Source: Succinimonas amylolytica DSM 2873
GTDB taxonomy: Bacteria > Pseudomonadota > Gammaproteobacteria > Enterobacterales > Succinivibrionaceae
Direction: 5' to 3'
NCBI RefSeq assembly: GCF_000378405.1
Contig: NZ_KB899636.1
Span: 494,087 to 527,238, forward strand
DNA length: 33,152 nucleotides
The position numbers were made by a program, and so were the translations under genes. Below are positions 1 through 7,744 of the stretch, one piece after another (the first letter of the stretch is position 1; each line of letters starts with the position of its first letter). A model generated the notes under the pieces. That model was given only the letters and a program-made list of their open reading frames with translations. It did not search any database and was not told where the DNA came from.

Positions 1-44
1 TGGAAATTTAAGAAGGCCTAAAGTGCTGACTTTAGACCTAATAC
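1..44 (+). mobile_element. IS66-family element, inward-facing 3' end (left copy, partial)
   Basis: The first 48 bases are the exact reverse complement of 32638-32685, where the 3' end of an IS66-type transposase gene is recognisable. Bases 1-21 encode the last six residues (WKFKKA) and the stop codon. The element should end at base 44, because the terminal sequence reads GTATTAGG inwards from there, and IS66 family ends start with GTA. The four further matching bases (AAAA) belong to the flank. Only the end is inside the window, so nothing can be said about completeness. It faces rho with no gene between. Confidence 0.8.
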
Positions 45-379
45 AAAATTTGTAATAAAGCTTGAAAATATAATGGTTTGCGGGATCTTTGATAGAGGCA
101 GTGACAACTGCTCAGGAAATGTTGAGATTTCAGGGTGAAATTTTGATGTGACGGTGGAATAAGGGGTTACGGGGTGTTACGGGCTGTGAATAGTAACGGG
201 GGGGGTTAAATATTGAGATGGATCTCAAGTTTTGCTAGACAAAATTAGCATTGGGTGATACCCTTTGTACTCACAAGGTTATGTGGCCTTTGTTTCATTT
301 TAATCTTCCTTTAATTATCCGCAGTTTGCCCCGAAACAATTTCTACGGGGGATATGCGTCTTCGCACTCAATTCATTTT
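45..379. other. rho upstream region, no large gene
   Basis: About 335 bases separate the IS66 end from rho. It contains a TATAAT-like hexamer at 69-74 without a well-spaced -35, a cluster of G runs at 163-205, and a possible nine-codon leader ORF overlapping the rho start. The rho reading frame is open upstream to about 251. That part shows no similarity to Rho N-termini and lacks an ATG with a good ribosome binding site, so I do not count it as coding. Confidence 0.5.
163..205 (+). repeat. clustered G runs (possible G-quadruplex) in rho leader
   Basis: Runs of 4, 4, 3 and 8 G lie at 163-166, 171-174, 181-183 and 198-205, with GTTACGGG occurring twice and GTAACGGG once. This stands out in AT-rich intergenic DNA. 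Four G tracts within about 43 bases could fold as a G-quadruplex in DNA or in the rho leader RNA. No function is shown. Confidence 0.4.
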
Positions 380-383
380 ATGA
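354..383 (+). CDS. possible 9-residue leader peptide coupled to rho
   Basis: ATG at 354 opens a short frame, MRLRTQFIL, that stops with TGA at 381-383. This overlaps the rho ATG (380-382) as ATGA. A run of five G ends two bases before the ATG, and rho itself has no ribosome binding site close to its start. Translation of this mini-ORF could therefore load ribosomes onto rho. It could also be chance; such a short frame carries little information. Confidence 0.25.
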   Translation: MRLRTQFIL

Positions 384-1669
384 ACCTAACAGATCTTAAA
401 AATATGCAAACTCCTGAGCTCGTGGCCAAGGCAGAAGAGCTCGGTTTAACCAATGTTGGTCGCATGACCCGCAAAGATATCATTTATAACATTCTTAAAA
501 GCCAAGCCAAGGGCGGCGATGATATTTTCGGTGAGGGGGTTCTGCAGATTATTCCCGATTCCAACGGCAATGTGAATAGCCGTTGCTACGGTTTCCTGAG
601 AAGTCCCGATTGTTCGTATCTTCCGGGACCTGATGATATCTATGTTTCTTCTACTCAGATTGCGCATCTCAATCTTCATACCGGTGATTCCATAAAGGGC
701 AGAATTCGCCCGCCCCGAGGAGAAAATGAAAAATATTTTGCCCTGACAAGAGTTGAGGAAATTAATTCTGATCCCCCAGAAAGTTCTCGCAACAAAATTC
801 TTTTTGAGAATCTTACGCCTTTACATCCGGATGAAAGAATGCGGCTTGAGAGAGGGAACGGATCAAAAGAGGATCTGACGGCAAGGGTTATCGATCTTAC
901 TTCGCCTATTGGAAAGGGGCAGCGCGGACTAGTTGTAGCAGCACCTAAGGCAGGGAAGACTATGCTGCTTCAGAACATTGCTCAGAGCATTAGAGCTAAT
1001 AATCCTGAATGTCATCTCATAGTTCTTCTCATAGACGAGCGTCCTGAGGAAGTAACAGAAATGAAAAGGTTGGTGGATGGTGAAGTAATTGCTTCTACTT
1101 TTGACGAACCTCCTCAGAGACATATTCAGGTATCTGAAATGGTAATTGAAAGAGCTAAGCGCCTCGTAGAACACAAAAGAGATGTTGTAATTCTTTTGGA
1201 CTCTATCACCAGACTTGCTAGGGCATTTAATACTGTAATTCCTTCGTCTGGCAAGGTTCTTACCGGTGGTGTTGATGCTAATGCTCTTCAGGGGCCTAAA
1301 AGGATTTTTGGTGCGGCACGAAACGTGGAGGAGGGAGGCTCTCTCACCATTATCGGAACCGCTCTTATTGAAACCGGTTCAAAAATGGATGATGTCATTT
1401 ATGAGGAATTCAAGGGTACTGGAAATATGGAGCTTCAGCTTAGCCGTAAAATTGCTGAAAAACGGGTATTCCCAGCCATAGATATTACCAGATCCGGAAC
1501 TCGTCATGAAGAGCTTCTCACGGCTCCAGAGGAATTGCAGAAGATGTGGATTCTTCGCAAGGTTGTACATTCCATGGGGGAAATCGAAGCCATGGAATTT
1601 CTTATTGATAAGCTGCTTTTGACCAAGACGAATGATGAATTTTTCAAGGCCATGAAAACAGGCGGTTGA
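380..1669 (+). CDS. rho: transcription termination factor Rho
   Basis: Hexameric RNA-dependent ATPase that ends transcription at Rho-dependent sites and unwinds RNA-DNA hybrids. The 429-residue protein matches E. coli Rho (419) nearly throughout. The start chosen is the ATG giving MNLTDLKN, which aligns with the E. coli start MNLTELKN. The N-terminal RNA-binding part includes YGFLR at about 70-74. Walker A PKAGKT is at 189-194, Walker B VVILLD at 269-274, and the Q/R-loop and C-terminal motifs (VDANAL, GTGNMEL) are intact. One oddity is an extra stretch of about seven residues (61-68) just before the RNP1 motif. It is separated from trxA, its usual partner, by 4 kb. A bidirectional terminator follows the gene. 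Confidence 0.97.
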   Translation: MNLTDLKNMQTPELVAKAEELGLTNVGRMTRKDIIYNILKSQAKGGDDIFGEGVLQIIPDSNGNVNSRCYGFLRSPDCSYLPGPDDIYVSSTQIAHLNLHTGDSIKGRIRPPRGENEKYFALTRVEEINSDPPESSRNKILFENLTPLHPDERMRLERGNGSKEDLTARVIDLTSPIGKGQRGLVVAAPKAGKTMLLQNIAQSIRANNPECHLIVLLIDERPEEVTEMKRLVDGEVIASTFDEPPQRHIQVSEMVIERAKRLVEHKRDVVILLDSITRLARAFNTVIPSSGKVLTGGVDANALQGPKRIFGAARNVEEGGSLTIIGTALIETGSKMDDVIYEEFKGTGNMELQLSRKIAEKRVFPAIDITRSGTRHEELLTAPEELQKMWILRKVVHSMGEIEAMEFLIDKLLLTKTNDEFFKAMKTGG

Positions 1670-1703
1670 CAGAAGGTGGCTAGATTATAGATCAGAAAAA
1701 GAA

Positions 1704-1728
1704 GCCCAGGATTTTTCCTGGGCATTTT
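1704..1728. terminator. bidirectional rho-independent terminator (rho / EAL gene)
   Basis: GCCCAGGA (1704-1711), loop TTTT, TCCTGGGC (1716-1723) form a perfect 8-bp stem followed by ATTTTT. On the other strand the A-rich run before the stem supplies a U tract. It lies between the convergent rho and EAL genes and can serve both. Confidence 0.85.
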
Positions 1729-1762
1729 TGATTTACGGAATTATGTGCTTGTTCGGCAGAAA

Positions 1763-3394
1763 TCAGACGTTGTTTTTTTTACCTCCTGCCGCATCTTGCT
1801 CTCCGTGCTCAATAAGCCTAGCGGATCCGTAGGCTTTAACTGGTTTTCCATTTTTATCAAATTCAGTGGTGTATTTGATCATGAAAGGAATTCTTCCCAC
1901 GGTGAGAGGAATAATTCCTTCGAGGTGCGGAACCCCGTCTTCGAGTTTTTTCATCCAGCCCCGGTACATTTCTGCGTAGTCCGGAGGGAATATTCCGGCG
2001 TCAATTAGCGGTTCCGGATAGTTTTCAACAACGGCTGGCACTCCAAGATCCCTCATGCATCTGAAACAAGGACGCATTTTCTTGGTAGAGATCTCATATT
2101 CCCATGCATAGATATTTGAATGTTCGCTTGCAGCCCGGAAACGTTGATCGCTGGCATAAATCTCGTTAAATATCCGTTTTTCGCGGGTGACGTTGCGAAT
2201 CATAATGTAAAACAGATATTTATTTTCCATGATCCCGATGAGCTGAATTGAACTTAGTATGCACAGTCTTTCCGGTGAGCAGCACCCGGAAACAAATGTT
2301 CTCCAGGTTTCGCACTCTTCCTCGTCTTTGGATTGAATAGCCTTGTTAAGTGTGCTCTGATAAATACTTTTGTTTTCATCGTCAAAAAATTTCCAGGGAT
2401 CATTAGAAAGCACATCCTTTTCAGTCAGATTCATGGAAATTTCTTTGAGGTATTTATTGTTGATTCGAAGAATTTCACCGTTGCCATCCCTAGAATAAAG
2501 AAGAATGGCAGCTCCGCCGACAAAGTTGCTGAAAATCAGAGTTTCAAGGGATTCAGGATTCCAGAATCGTCCAGTATCAAGATTATCTATAAATTTGCTA
2601 GGGTTGATGGACTTCTGGAAAATATTCTGGGCGGATAGTTTTCGGTAATCTTCTGTGGGTAATGGTTTGGAATAATAAAAACCCTGAATAAGTTCGCAAC
2701 CGATGCTTAGCATGTAATCAGCCTGATCCTTCGTTTCCACTCCTTCTGCTATAACTGGAGTGTTAAGCCATTTGGCCATGTTAACTACGGAACTGATTAT
2801 TATTCCTCCGCGTCCGCCCACTTCGCCGGCAAAGAATTTCAGATCAAGCTTGATGATGTCTACCTTGAGATCCTTTAATACGTTGAGGGAGGAATAACCG
2901 CTTCCAAAATCGTCCATTTCTACCAGGTAGCCAAGTTTATGGAAACGATCCACCAGATCAACGATGAATTCGATACTTCCTACTGCTGATGATTCAGTAA
3001 TTTCCACTCTGAGAAAGCTCACGGGGACGTCATACTGCCGACGGATTTTTTCCATGGAATCTATGTAGTCTGGAACCTGTAAATCCTCTCGTGAAACATT
3101 GAAGGATACGGGATAGCAGTTATCTCCGCGTTCTATGCAGCTCTTCTGATATTTGCAGACCTGTTCAAATACGTAGAGGTCGAGCCGTGGTATTTGTCCG
3201 GTTTCTTCGAATACGGGGATGAAGTCTGCAGGAGACTGCATGCCATTTTCCGGGTGAAACCATCTTACCAGGGCCTCTCCTCCGATCAGAGCCTTGTTGG
3301 AGTGATTGTATTGAGGCTGAATAAAGATAACGAACTGTTCTTCTTTAAGAGCCTGATCCAGACTGTTTTTAATTTGCTCTCGCGACATTCTCAT
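1763..3394 (-). CDS. EAL-domain cyclic-di-GMP phosphodiesterase with C-terminal PAS-like domains
   Basis: Predicted to hydrolyse c-di-GMP to pGpG in the cytoplasm. The 543-residue protein begins directly at the linker that usually joins GGDEF to EAL. The EAL domain covers about 8-255 and has all the expected catalytic residues: E40-A-L, N99, E131 (EITES), D161-D162 (DDFGSGYSS), K182, E217 and E220 (EGVE), and Q237. The remaining ~285 residues look like two PAS-type modules, about 270-400 and 415-535; the second contains IYAWEYE. No GGDEF domain and no membrane segment are present. ATG at 3394 has AGGA eight bases upstream. It lies 291 bp downstream of ddl, with a terminator between, so it is probably transcribed alone. 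What the PAS domains sense cannot be told. Confidence 0.88.
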   Translation of the reverse strand: MRMSREQIKNSLDQALKEEQFVIFIQPQYNHSNKALIGGEALVRWFHPENGMQSPADFIPVFEETGQIPRLDLYVFEQVCKYQKSCIERGDNCYPVSFNVSREDLQVPDYIDSMEKIRRQYDVPVSFLRVEITESSAVGSIEFIVDLVDRFHKLGYLVEMDDFGSGYSSLNVLKDLKVDIIKLDLKFFAGEVGGRGGIIISSVVNMAKWLNTPVIAEGVETKDQADYMLSIGCELIQGFYYSKPLPTEDYRKLSAQNIFQKSINPSKFIDNLDTGRFWNPESLETLIFSNFVGGAAILLYSRDGNGEILRINNKYLKEISMNLTEKDVLSNDPWKFFDDENKSIYQSTLNKAIQSKDEEECETWRTFVSGCCSPERLCILSSIQLIGIMENKYLFYIMIRNVTREKRIFNEIYASDQRFRAASEHSNIYAWEYEISTKKMRPCFRCMRDLGVPAVVENYPEPLIDAGIFPPDYAEMYRGWMKKLEDGVPHLEGIIPLTVGRIPFMIKYTTEFDKNGKPVKAYGSARLIEHGEQDAAGGKKNNV

Positions 3395-3646
3395 ATTGGA
3401 GATCCTAAACCGTGTGTACGAACACTATGTTTCTTATATCAGAATTACATTTTGAAAAATGCCACGATATTCACTGTTTATGATAATTCATGATATTTTA
3501 AGTTGTATAAGTGACGAAGATTAAGAAACGCTGAAAAATCTCTGATTCAGGTAATATCTATAAGAAAAGAAAATATGGAATACTGAAGCTTTCAGAATAC
3601 TAATATCGGAAGCTTGTATTAGGGGCAATGTTCCGGAATATGCTGG
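3395..3646. other. leader/promoter region of EAL gene
   Basis: About 250 AT-rich bases between the ddl terminator and the EAL gene. I see no coding frame of its own. A promoter on the minus strand must lie here because the upstream gene ends in a terminator, but no clear -35/-10 pair could be assigned. Confidence 0.4.
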
Positions 3647-3677
3647 AAAAGGCCTCGCATTATCTTAGAGAGGCCTT
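3647..3677 (-). terminator. rho-independent terminator after ddl
   Basis: AAGGCCTC (3649-3656) and GAGGCCTT (3670-3677) pair perfectly over 8 bp with a 13-base loop. On the minus strand the stem is followed by TTTTCC. It sits just after the ddl stop codon. Confidence 0.75.
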
Positions 3678-3685
3678 AAATATAA

Positions 3686-4687
3686 TTATTGTTGATTGTT
3701 TTTTATGGCAGACAGAACCCGATCTCTTAAAAAGTCTTGCATATGTTCGCCATGATTTTCTAGCATTTTAGGAAACATGGATATGGGTGTCATGCCGGGG
3801 AAGGTATTGATTTCGTTAAGAAGTACGCCGTCTTCTTCCGTGAGGAAGAAATCAATTCTGGAGAGATCTTTTAATTTGAGGAGCCTGAAGGCTTTTTCTG
3901 CATATTTTCGAATTTCGTTTTGAATTTCCGTGCTGACGTCTGCCTCAATTCTAGTACTGGAATGGGAATCCTGATTGTACTTCTCTTCAAAGGTGTAGAA
4001 GTTGTTGTTTGGTGTAATGATTTCTCCAGGTCTAGTTACGATCAGTTTTCCTTGGTACTCGTAGACGGCTGTTTCCAGTTCTCTTGGTCTCAGGCATTTC
4101 TCGATAAGTACAGAGGTGCTGTAGCTGAAAGCCTTAGAGATATAATCATCCAGGAGATGCTCTTGCTGAACCATGTAGCATCCAACGGAAGAACCCTGAG
4201 ATGAAGCTTTAACAAATACTGCTCCGAATTTGCTGAAAAAATCATGAGCTTTCTTTAAGTTATCCGGGGACGGAGAATCGATGAAAGTGAAAGGAGTATT
4301 TGGAATTCCAGCTGCATTAAACCATAACTTGGTGCTGATTTTGTTGAAGGCCAGAGCACTTCCTTCCGGAGGACAGCCGAGGTAAGGAAGTCCTACAATT
4401 TCAAGAAATGACTGGATATCTCCGGTCTCTCCTGGTATTCCGTGGATGCAGGGAATTGCGTAGTCGACTCTAAACTGTGATTTTTCAGTTTTGAGTATCC
4501 TGTCCATTCCGAGGCTTGCCTGGCTGCCGTCGCTGGTTTCCCAGTAATTGCGATGGATAACCACCTGGATAATATTAAAATCCTGACTTTTTTCAAGCTG
4601 TTCTTTGATATATGCAGCGCTTACCAGAGATATATCATGCTCTGAACCGTCTCCGCCACAGAGAAGAAGAATATTGATTTGTGACAT
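3686..4687 (-). CDS. ddl: D-alanine--D-alanine ligase
   Basis: ATP-grasp enzyme that joins two D-alanines for the peptidoglycan stem peptide. The 333 residues include the N-terminal GGDGSEHDIS motif, the ATP-grasp core with VFVKASSQGSSVG and EINTFPGMTP near the C-terminus. Length is within the family range (300-370). It stands alone rather than in a dcw cell-division cluster, which fits a DdlA-like copy; the ddlA/ddlB assignment is not certain. A -10-like TATAAT lies on the minus strand 44 bases upstream, and a terminator follows. Confidence 0.95.
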   Translation of the reverse strand: MSQINILLLCGGDGSEHDISLVSAAYIKEQLEKSQDFNIIQVVIHRNYWETSDGSQASLGMDRILKTEKSQFRVDYAIPCIHGIPGETGDIQSFLEIVGLPYLGCPPEGSALAFNKISTKLWFNAAGIPNTPFTFIDSPSPDNLKKAHDFFSKFGAVFVKASSQGSSVGCYMVQQEHLLDDYISKAFSYSTSVLIEKCLRPRELETAVYEYQGKLIVTRPGEIITPNNNFYTFEEKYNQDSHSSTRIEADVSTEIQNEIRKYAEKAFRLLKLKDLSRIDFFLTEEDGVLLNEINTFPGMTPISMFPKMLENHGEHMQDFLRDRVLSAIKNNQQ

Positions 4688-4730
4688 TGTCTGACCGTTG
4701 GATGTTTGGTTATGGATAATATTTTGCGAA

Positions 4731-4736
4731 TTATAC
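4731..4736 (-). promoter_or_regulatory. candidate -10 of ddl promoter
   Basis: The minus strand reads TATAAT here, about 44 bases before the ddl ATG. No good -35 is seen at 16-18 bases, so this is tentative. Confidence 0.35.
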
Positions 4737-4781
4737 TACTACGGTTACATTCATGATATAAGGATCCTGACGAAACTAGAT

Positions 4782-4817
4782 TTGAAGTAATGTGGCTTTT
4801 GCATGATAAAATGCGGC
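4782..4817 (+). promoter_or_regulatory. candidate promoter of lipoprotein gene, GC-rich discriminator
   Basis: TTGAAG (4782-4787), a 17-base spacer and GATAAA (4805-4810), followed by the GC-rich discriminator ATGCGGC. The 15-mer ATGATAAAATGCGGC (4803-4817) recurs exactly at 28274-28288. A GGGGC/GCCCC hairpin can form at about 4833-4856 in the resulting leader. Confidence 0.4.
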
Positions 4818-4887
4818 ATTGGTTTTATGCTGGGGCAGTCAAAGATATTTAGCCCCGTAGCTGACAGCGTTTGTTCGGGATATCGAG

Positions 4888-5619
4888 ATGAATAAATCAG
4901 GTTCTAGGTTTGTATTGCTTTCTGCCATATCTTGTATGGTTTGGGCTTTGCTGTCTGGCTGTGTTACCCAGACATACAGAAATGGCATTCCTGTGGCAGA
5001 AGAAGATAATGAAGCGGCAAAATCCAAGGAAGCTTTCAGGGAAATAAGCCGGGTAATTAACAGTTATAAGGGTGAGTATGCGGATCTTCATTTTGAAAAA
5101 ACAGAGAAGATAATGCAGGAAATTGCAGATGGAGATGTGGATACCATTAAGGAAGTTATGAATGACCCTGACCGTTTTGCACCGCCTGTACTGATGTCCT
5201 ATGCAGTTCAGGTATTCAGATCCGGAAACTATGAAACCGCTATGTTCTGGTACTATACGGCACAGCTGAGAGCCCGTTCAGATGCCAATAAATCTCTAGA
5301 CAGAACAACTCATCAGGGAGTTACCGAACTCAGTAAGGTTTATGGAACAGATATTGGAAATTTTGCAAAGCTGAATCCTGAAAAACTTGAAATTACGATG
5401 AAGCAGGTTTTGGAATGGGATAAATCCGCAATCAGAAAATATAACCCCAAATGGGTTGCTGTGCTTGGATCTGAAGCCAAGGTTGGTACGAAAATAAGAT
5501 TTATTCCTGAAGAACAGTACGCTATCGCTGATTCCGAAACGCGCAGAGGGTGGGAACAGGGATTTCAGGCTGTACTAAAAAAGCTGAAGGAGCAACGGGA
5601 CGAACGAGATGGAAAATGA
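4888..5619 (+). CDS. putative outer-membrane lipoprotein of unknown function
   Basis: A 243-residue protein with a typical lipoprotein signal: basic N-terminus (MNKSGSR), hydrophobic core, and lipobox LLSGC with the lipidated cysteine at 25. The mature part is soluble and helical. Residues around 105-130 (GNYETAMFWYYTAQLRAR) look like a TPR/Sel1-type helical pair, and the C-terminus is highly charged (KKLKEQRDERDGK). No enzyme motif is recognised. The start is the first ATG upstream of the signal sequence; its ribosome binding site is weak (CGGGA). The gene is divergent from ddl and convergent with trxA, so it is probably a single-gene unit. I do not recognise the family. Confidence 0.75.
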   Translation: MNKSGSRFVLLSAISCMVWALLSGCVTQTYRNGIPVAEEDNEAAKSKEAFREISRVINSYKGEYADLHFEKTEKIMQEIADGDVDTIKEVMNDPDRFAPPVLMSYAVQVFRSGNYETAMFWYYTAQLRARSDANKSLDRTTHQGVTELSKVYGTDIGNFAKLNPEKLEITMKQVLEWDKSAIRKYNPKWVAVLGSEAKVGTKIRFIPEEQYAIADSETRRGWEQGFQAVLKKLKEQRDERDGK

Positions 5620-5655
5620 TGCATACAGTTAACTATATTCTGTGATGCTACAACG

Positions 5656-5684
5656 AAAAAGCCATACAGAGACAGTACGGCTTT
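5656..5684 (-). terminator. rho-independent terminator of trxA
   Basis: AAAGCCATAC (5658-5667) and GTACGGCTTT (5675-5684) form a 10-bp stem with one G-U pair and a 7-base loop. On the minus strand it is followed by a run of T (complement of 5656-5660). It lies 18 bases beyond the trxA stop. Confidence 0.85.
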
Positions 5685-5701
5685 ATATCGATTCGAAATA
5701 G

Positions 5702-6022
5702 TTACTGTACCTGTTTTATGAATTCCAGGAGCAGGGGCTTGGTCAGTGCTCCCATCTGTTTGGCAACTAGGTCGTTACCCTTGAACAAAAGCAAGGTCGG
5801 AATGTTGCGAATCCCGAATTTGGCGGCAAAGGCGGGAGACTTCTCAATATCAACACTGAAGAAATCCATATCCTGTGTTTCTCCTGCCACCTCGGCTATT
5901 ACAGGAGCCAGCATTCTGCATGGGCCACACCATTTGGCATAGAAATCCACCAGAACCGGCTTGCTGTTTTGAAACACTTTCTCTTCAAATTCGCTGTCAT
6001 TAATTTCGAGTACTTCTGCCAT
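5702..6022 (-). CDS. trxA: thioredoxin
   Basis: Small cytoplasmic dithiol-disulfide oxidoreductase that reduces ribonucleotide reductase, PAPS reductase and protein disulfides. The 106-residue protein has the active site WCGPC (31-35), the buried acidic residue in VDFYAKW, and the cis-proline motif NIPT. Length equals classical Trx1 (about 108). The start is the ATG for MAEVLEIND, which has AAAGGA six bases upstream; an upstream in-frame extension is not conserved. It is divergent from gppA/ppx. In E. coli trxA is likewise divergent from the gppA-rhlB pair, so this looks like the same locus with rhlB lost and rho moved. Confidence 0.95.
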   Translation of the reverse strand: MAEVLEINDSEFEEKVFQNSKPVLVDFYAKWCGPCRMLAPVIAEVAGETQDMDFFSVDIEKSPAFAAKFGIRNIPTLLLFKGNDLVAKQMGALTKPLLLEFIKQVQ

Positions 6023-6084
6023 AAAAATCCTTTCTGTGGTTAATATAAAATAGTTCAATGCTAGAAGAGCATCCCTAATACGAG

Positions 6085-6093
6085 ACTATAGCA
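6085..6093 (-). promoter_or_regulatory. candidate extended -10 promoter of trxA
   Basis: The minus strand reads TGCTATAGT, an extended -10, about 63 bases before the trxA ATG. No strong -35 is present. Confidence 0.4.
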
Positions 6094-6183
6094 TATTTGT
6101 AGCAAATTTTCGGATAACTGAACAATTTTGTTGGAAATGTGGGGAGATATTCTGTAAAAACGATATTTTTGGCATGTTTTCTG

Positions 6184-6212
6184 TTGTTTACAAGGTATGA
6201 CTTATCTATTAT
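6184..6212 (+). promoter_or_regulatory. candidate promoter of gppA/ppx operon
   Basis: TTGTTT (6184-6189), 17-base spacer, TATTAT (6207-6212), about 35 bases before the gppA/ppx ATG. This is the only reasonable pair seen in the divergent intergenic region on this strand. Confidence 0.45.
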
Positions 6213-6247
6213 AAGAATATGATAGGGTAAAACTGAGAGAGGTTTTT

Positions 6248-7744
6248 ATGTCTGGCTCTTCACCTCTTTACGCTGCAATTGATCTTGGTTCAAACAGCTT
6301 TCACCTTCTTATTGTGAGAAACGTTGAGGGGGCGGTGCGGGCTGTATGCCGCATAAAGCGCAAAGTTCGCTTGGCATCCGGTCTGAACACCGACAATATG
6401 CTGTCTCATGAAGCCATGCAGAGAGGCTGGAACTGTCTCAGACTTTTTGCAGATCAGCTTGAGAATATTCCGGATGCCAATATACGTATCGTTGCAACCG
6501 CAACTCTCAGATTTGCTGTTAATGCTGATGTTTTTGTCAGAACCGGCGAGCAGATTCTTAAGCACAAAATCAATGTGATTTCCGGGGAGACGGAATCCCG
6601 AACCATATACCATGGTGTTATGAGCACATCCGGAATACAGGGACGTATGCTTGTAGTTGATATCGGCGGAGCATCCACTGAAATGATATTGGGCAATGGT
6701 CCAGAAATTCATGTTATTCATAGTTTGCCCATGGGGTGTGTAATCTGGCAGACGCGGTATTTTGGCGATGGTCTGATTACCAGAGACAGATACGATATTG
6801 CTATTCGTGCGGCATCCGATGTTATAGCTCCTTATGCGTCCGAATATCTTCATTACGGTTTTGACTGTTGTCTCGGTGCTTCCGGTACAGTGCAGGCTTT
6901 GCATGAAATGGTTGTATCGGGAGGTCATAATGAAAAAGTGACCTTGGATTATCTCAGAAAACTTCAGGAAGTAACTGTAAAACAGGAGTCGATTTCCGGT
7001 TTGCATATTTTGGGGCTTACGCAGGAACGCCTTGCAGTTTTGCCTGGCGGAATAGCGATTTTGACTGCGATCTATCAGGCTTTTAATGTAAAGGAAATCA
7101 GCCTTGCTGGTGGTGCGCTGAGGGAAGGTATTATCTACAGCATGCTCGGGGATTTTTCCAGCGGAAATACAAAAGTGCGCACTGTTGACAGTGTCATTGC
7201 CAGGTATCAGATGGACAGAGAACAGGCTCAGAGAATAATGACAGTGGCTATGAGTGCTCTTGGTGACGTTAAGGATTCTTGGGGGCTTAATGATGATATT
7301 GCAATTTCTCTGTACAAGGCTGCTGCTCTGCTTTCTGAGTTGGGGTTGTGTATAGAGTACCGAAGAGCTCCTCAGCATGCCGCCTATATTATCAACAATA
7401 TTGACATGCCAGGTTTTAACATTGACCAAAAGAGACTTTTGGCTGCTTTGCTTTGCAATGAAAGGGATGCGATTAATACTGATGTTCTGAAGCTTCAGAC
7501 GGTAGTTTCCTATGAGACAGCTTGCAAGCTGGTCAGGCTTTTGAGAATAGCCTTCATAATTTGCGTAGGACGAACAGATCTGGTACTGGGACAGTGTTTT
7601 CGTTTTCAGGCGGAAAATCCGTACAAGCTTACAGTTACCTTGGATCGGGATTTAAAGGCACCTCATTATTTAGTGACATCGCTGCTTCAGGAGGAGGCGG
7701 AAATTGAAAAAAATCAGGGCTGGGAACTTGAGGTCAGTATATGA
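6248..7744 (+). CDS. gppA: exopolyphosphatase / guanosine pentaphosphate phosphohydrolase (Ppx/GppA)
   Basis: Member of the ASKHA-fold Ppx/GppA family, which releases phosphate from polyphosphate and/or converts pppGpp to ppGpp. The 498 residues match the two-domain length of E. coli GppA (494). N-terminal AAIDLGSNSFHLLI is phosphate-binding motif 1, VVDIGGASTEMI is motif 2, and AGGALREG closes the ATPase-like half. The C-terminal half (about 310-498) is the helical HD-like domain. Ppx and GppA are hard to separate by eye; I prefer gppA because of length and because it is divergent from trxA as in E. coli. GAGAGG precedes the ATG. The stop overlaps the crcB start by four bases (ATGA), so the two are coupled. 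Confidence 0.88.
   Translation: MSGSSPLYAAIDLGSNSFHLLIVRNVEGAVRAVCRIKRKVRLASGLNTDNMLSHEAMQRGWNCLRLFADQLENIPDANIRIVATATLRFAVNADVFVRTGEQILKHKINVISGETESRTIYHGVMSTSGIQGRMLVVDIGGASTEMILGNGPEIHVIHSLPMGCVIWQTRYFGDGLITRDRYDIAIRAASDVIAPYASEYLHYGFDCCLGASGTVQALHEMVVSGGHNEKVTLDYLRKLQEVTVKQESISGLHILGLTQERLAVLPGGIAILTAIYQAFNVKEISLAGGALREGIIYSMLGDFSSGNTKVRTVDSVIARYQMDREQAQRIMTVAMSALGDVKDSWGLNDDIAISLYKAAALLSELGLCIEYRRAPQHAAYIINNIDMPGFNIDQKRLLAALLCNERDAINTDVLKLQTVVSYETACKLVRLLRIAFIICVGRTDLVLGQCFRFQAENPYKLTVTLDRDLKAPHYLVTSLLQEEAEIEKNQGWELEVSI

Noticed and set aside
251-379. In-frame extension of rho by 43 residues from a TTG codon
   Set aside because: The extension has no similarity to Rho N-termini, while MNLTDLKN at 380 aligns exactly with the E. 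coli start.
6290-7429. 379-codon open frame antisense to gppA/ppx
   Set aside because: It lies wholly within a well-conserved gene on the other strand, reads as low-information sequence and has no recognisable domain.
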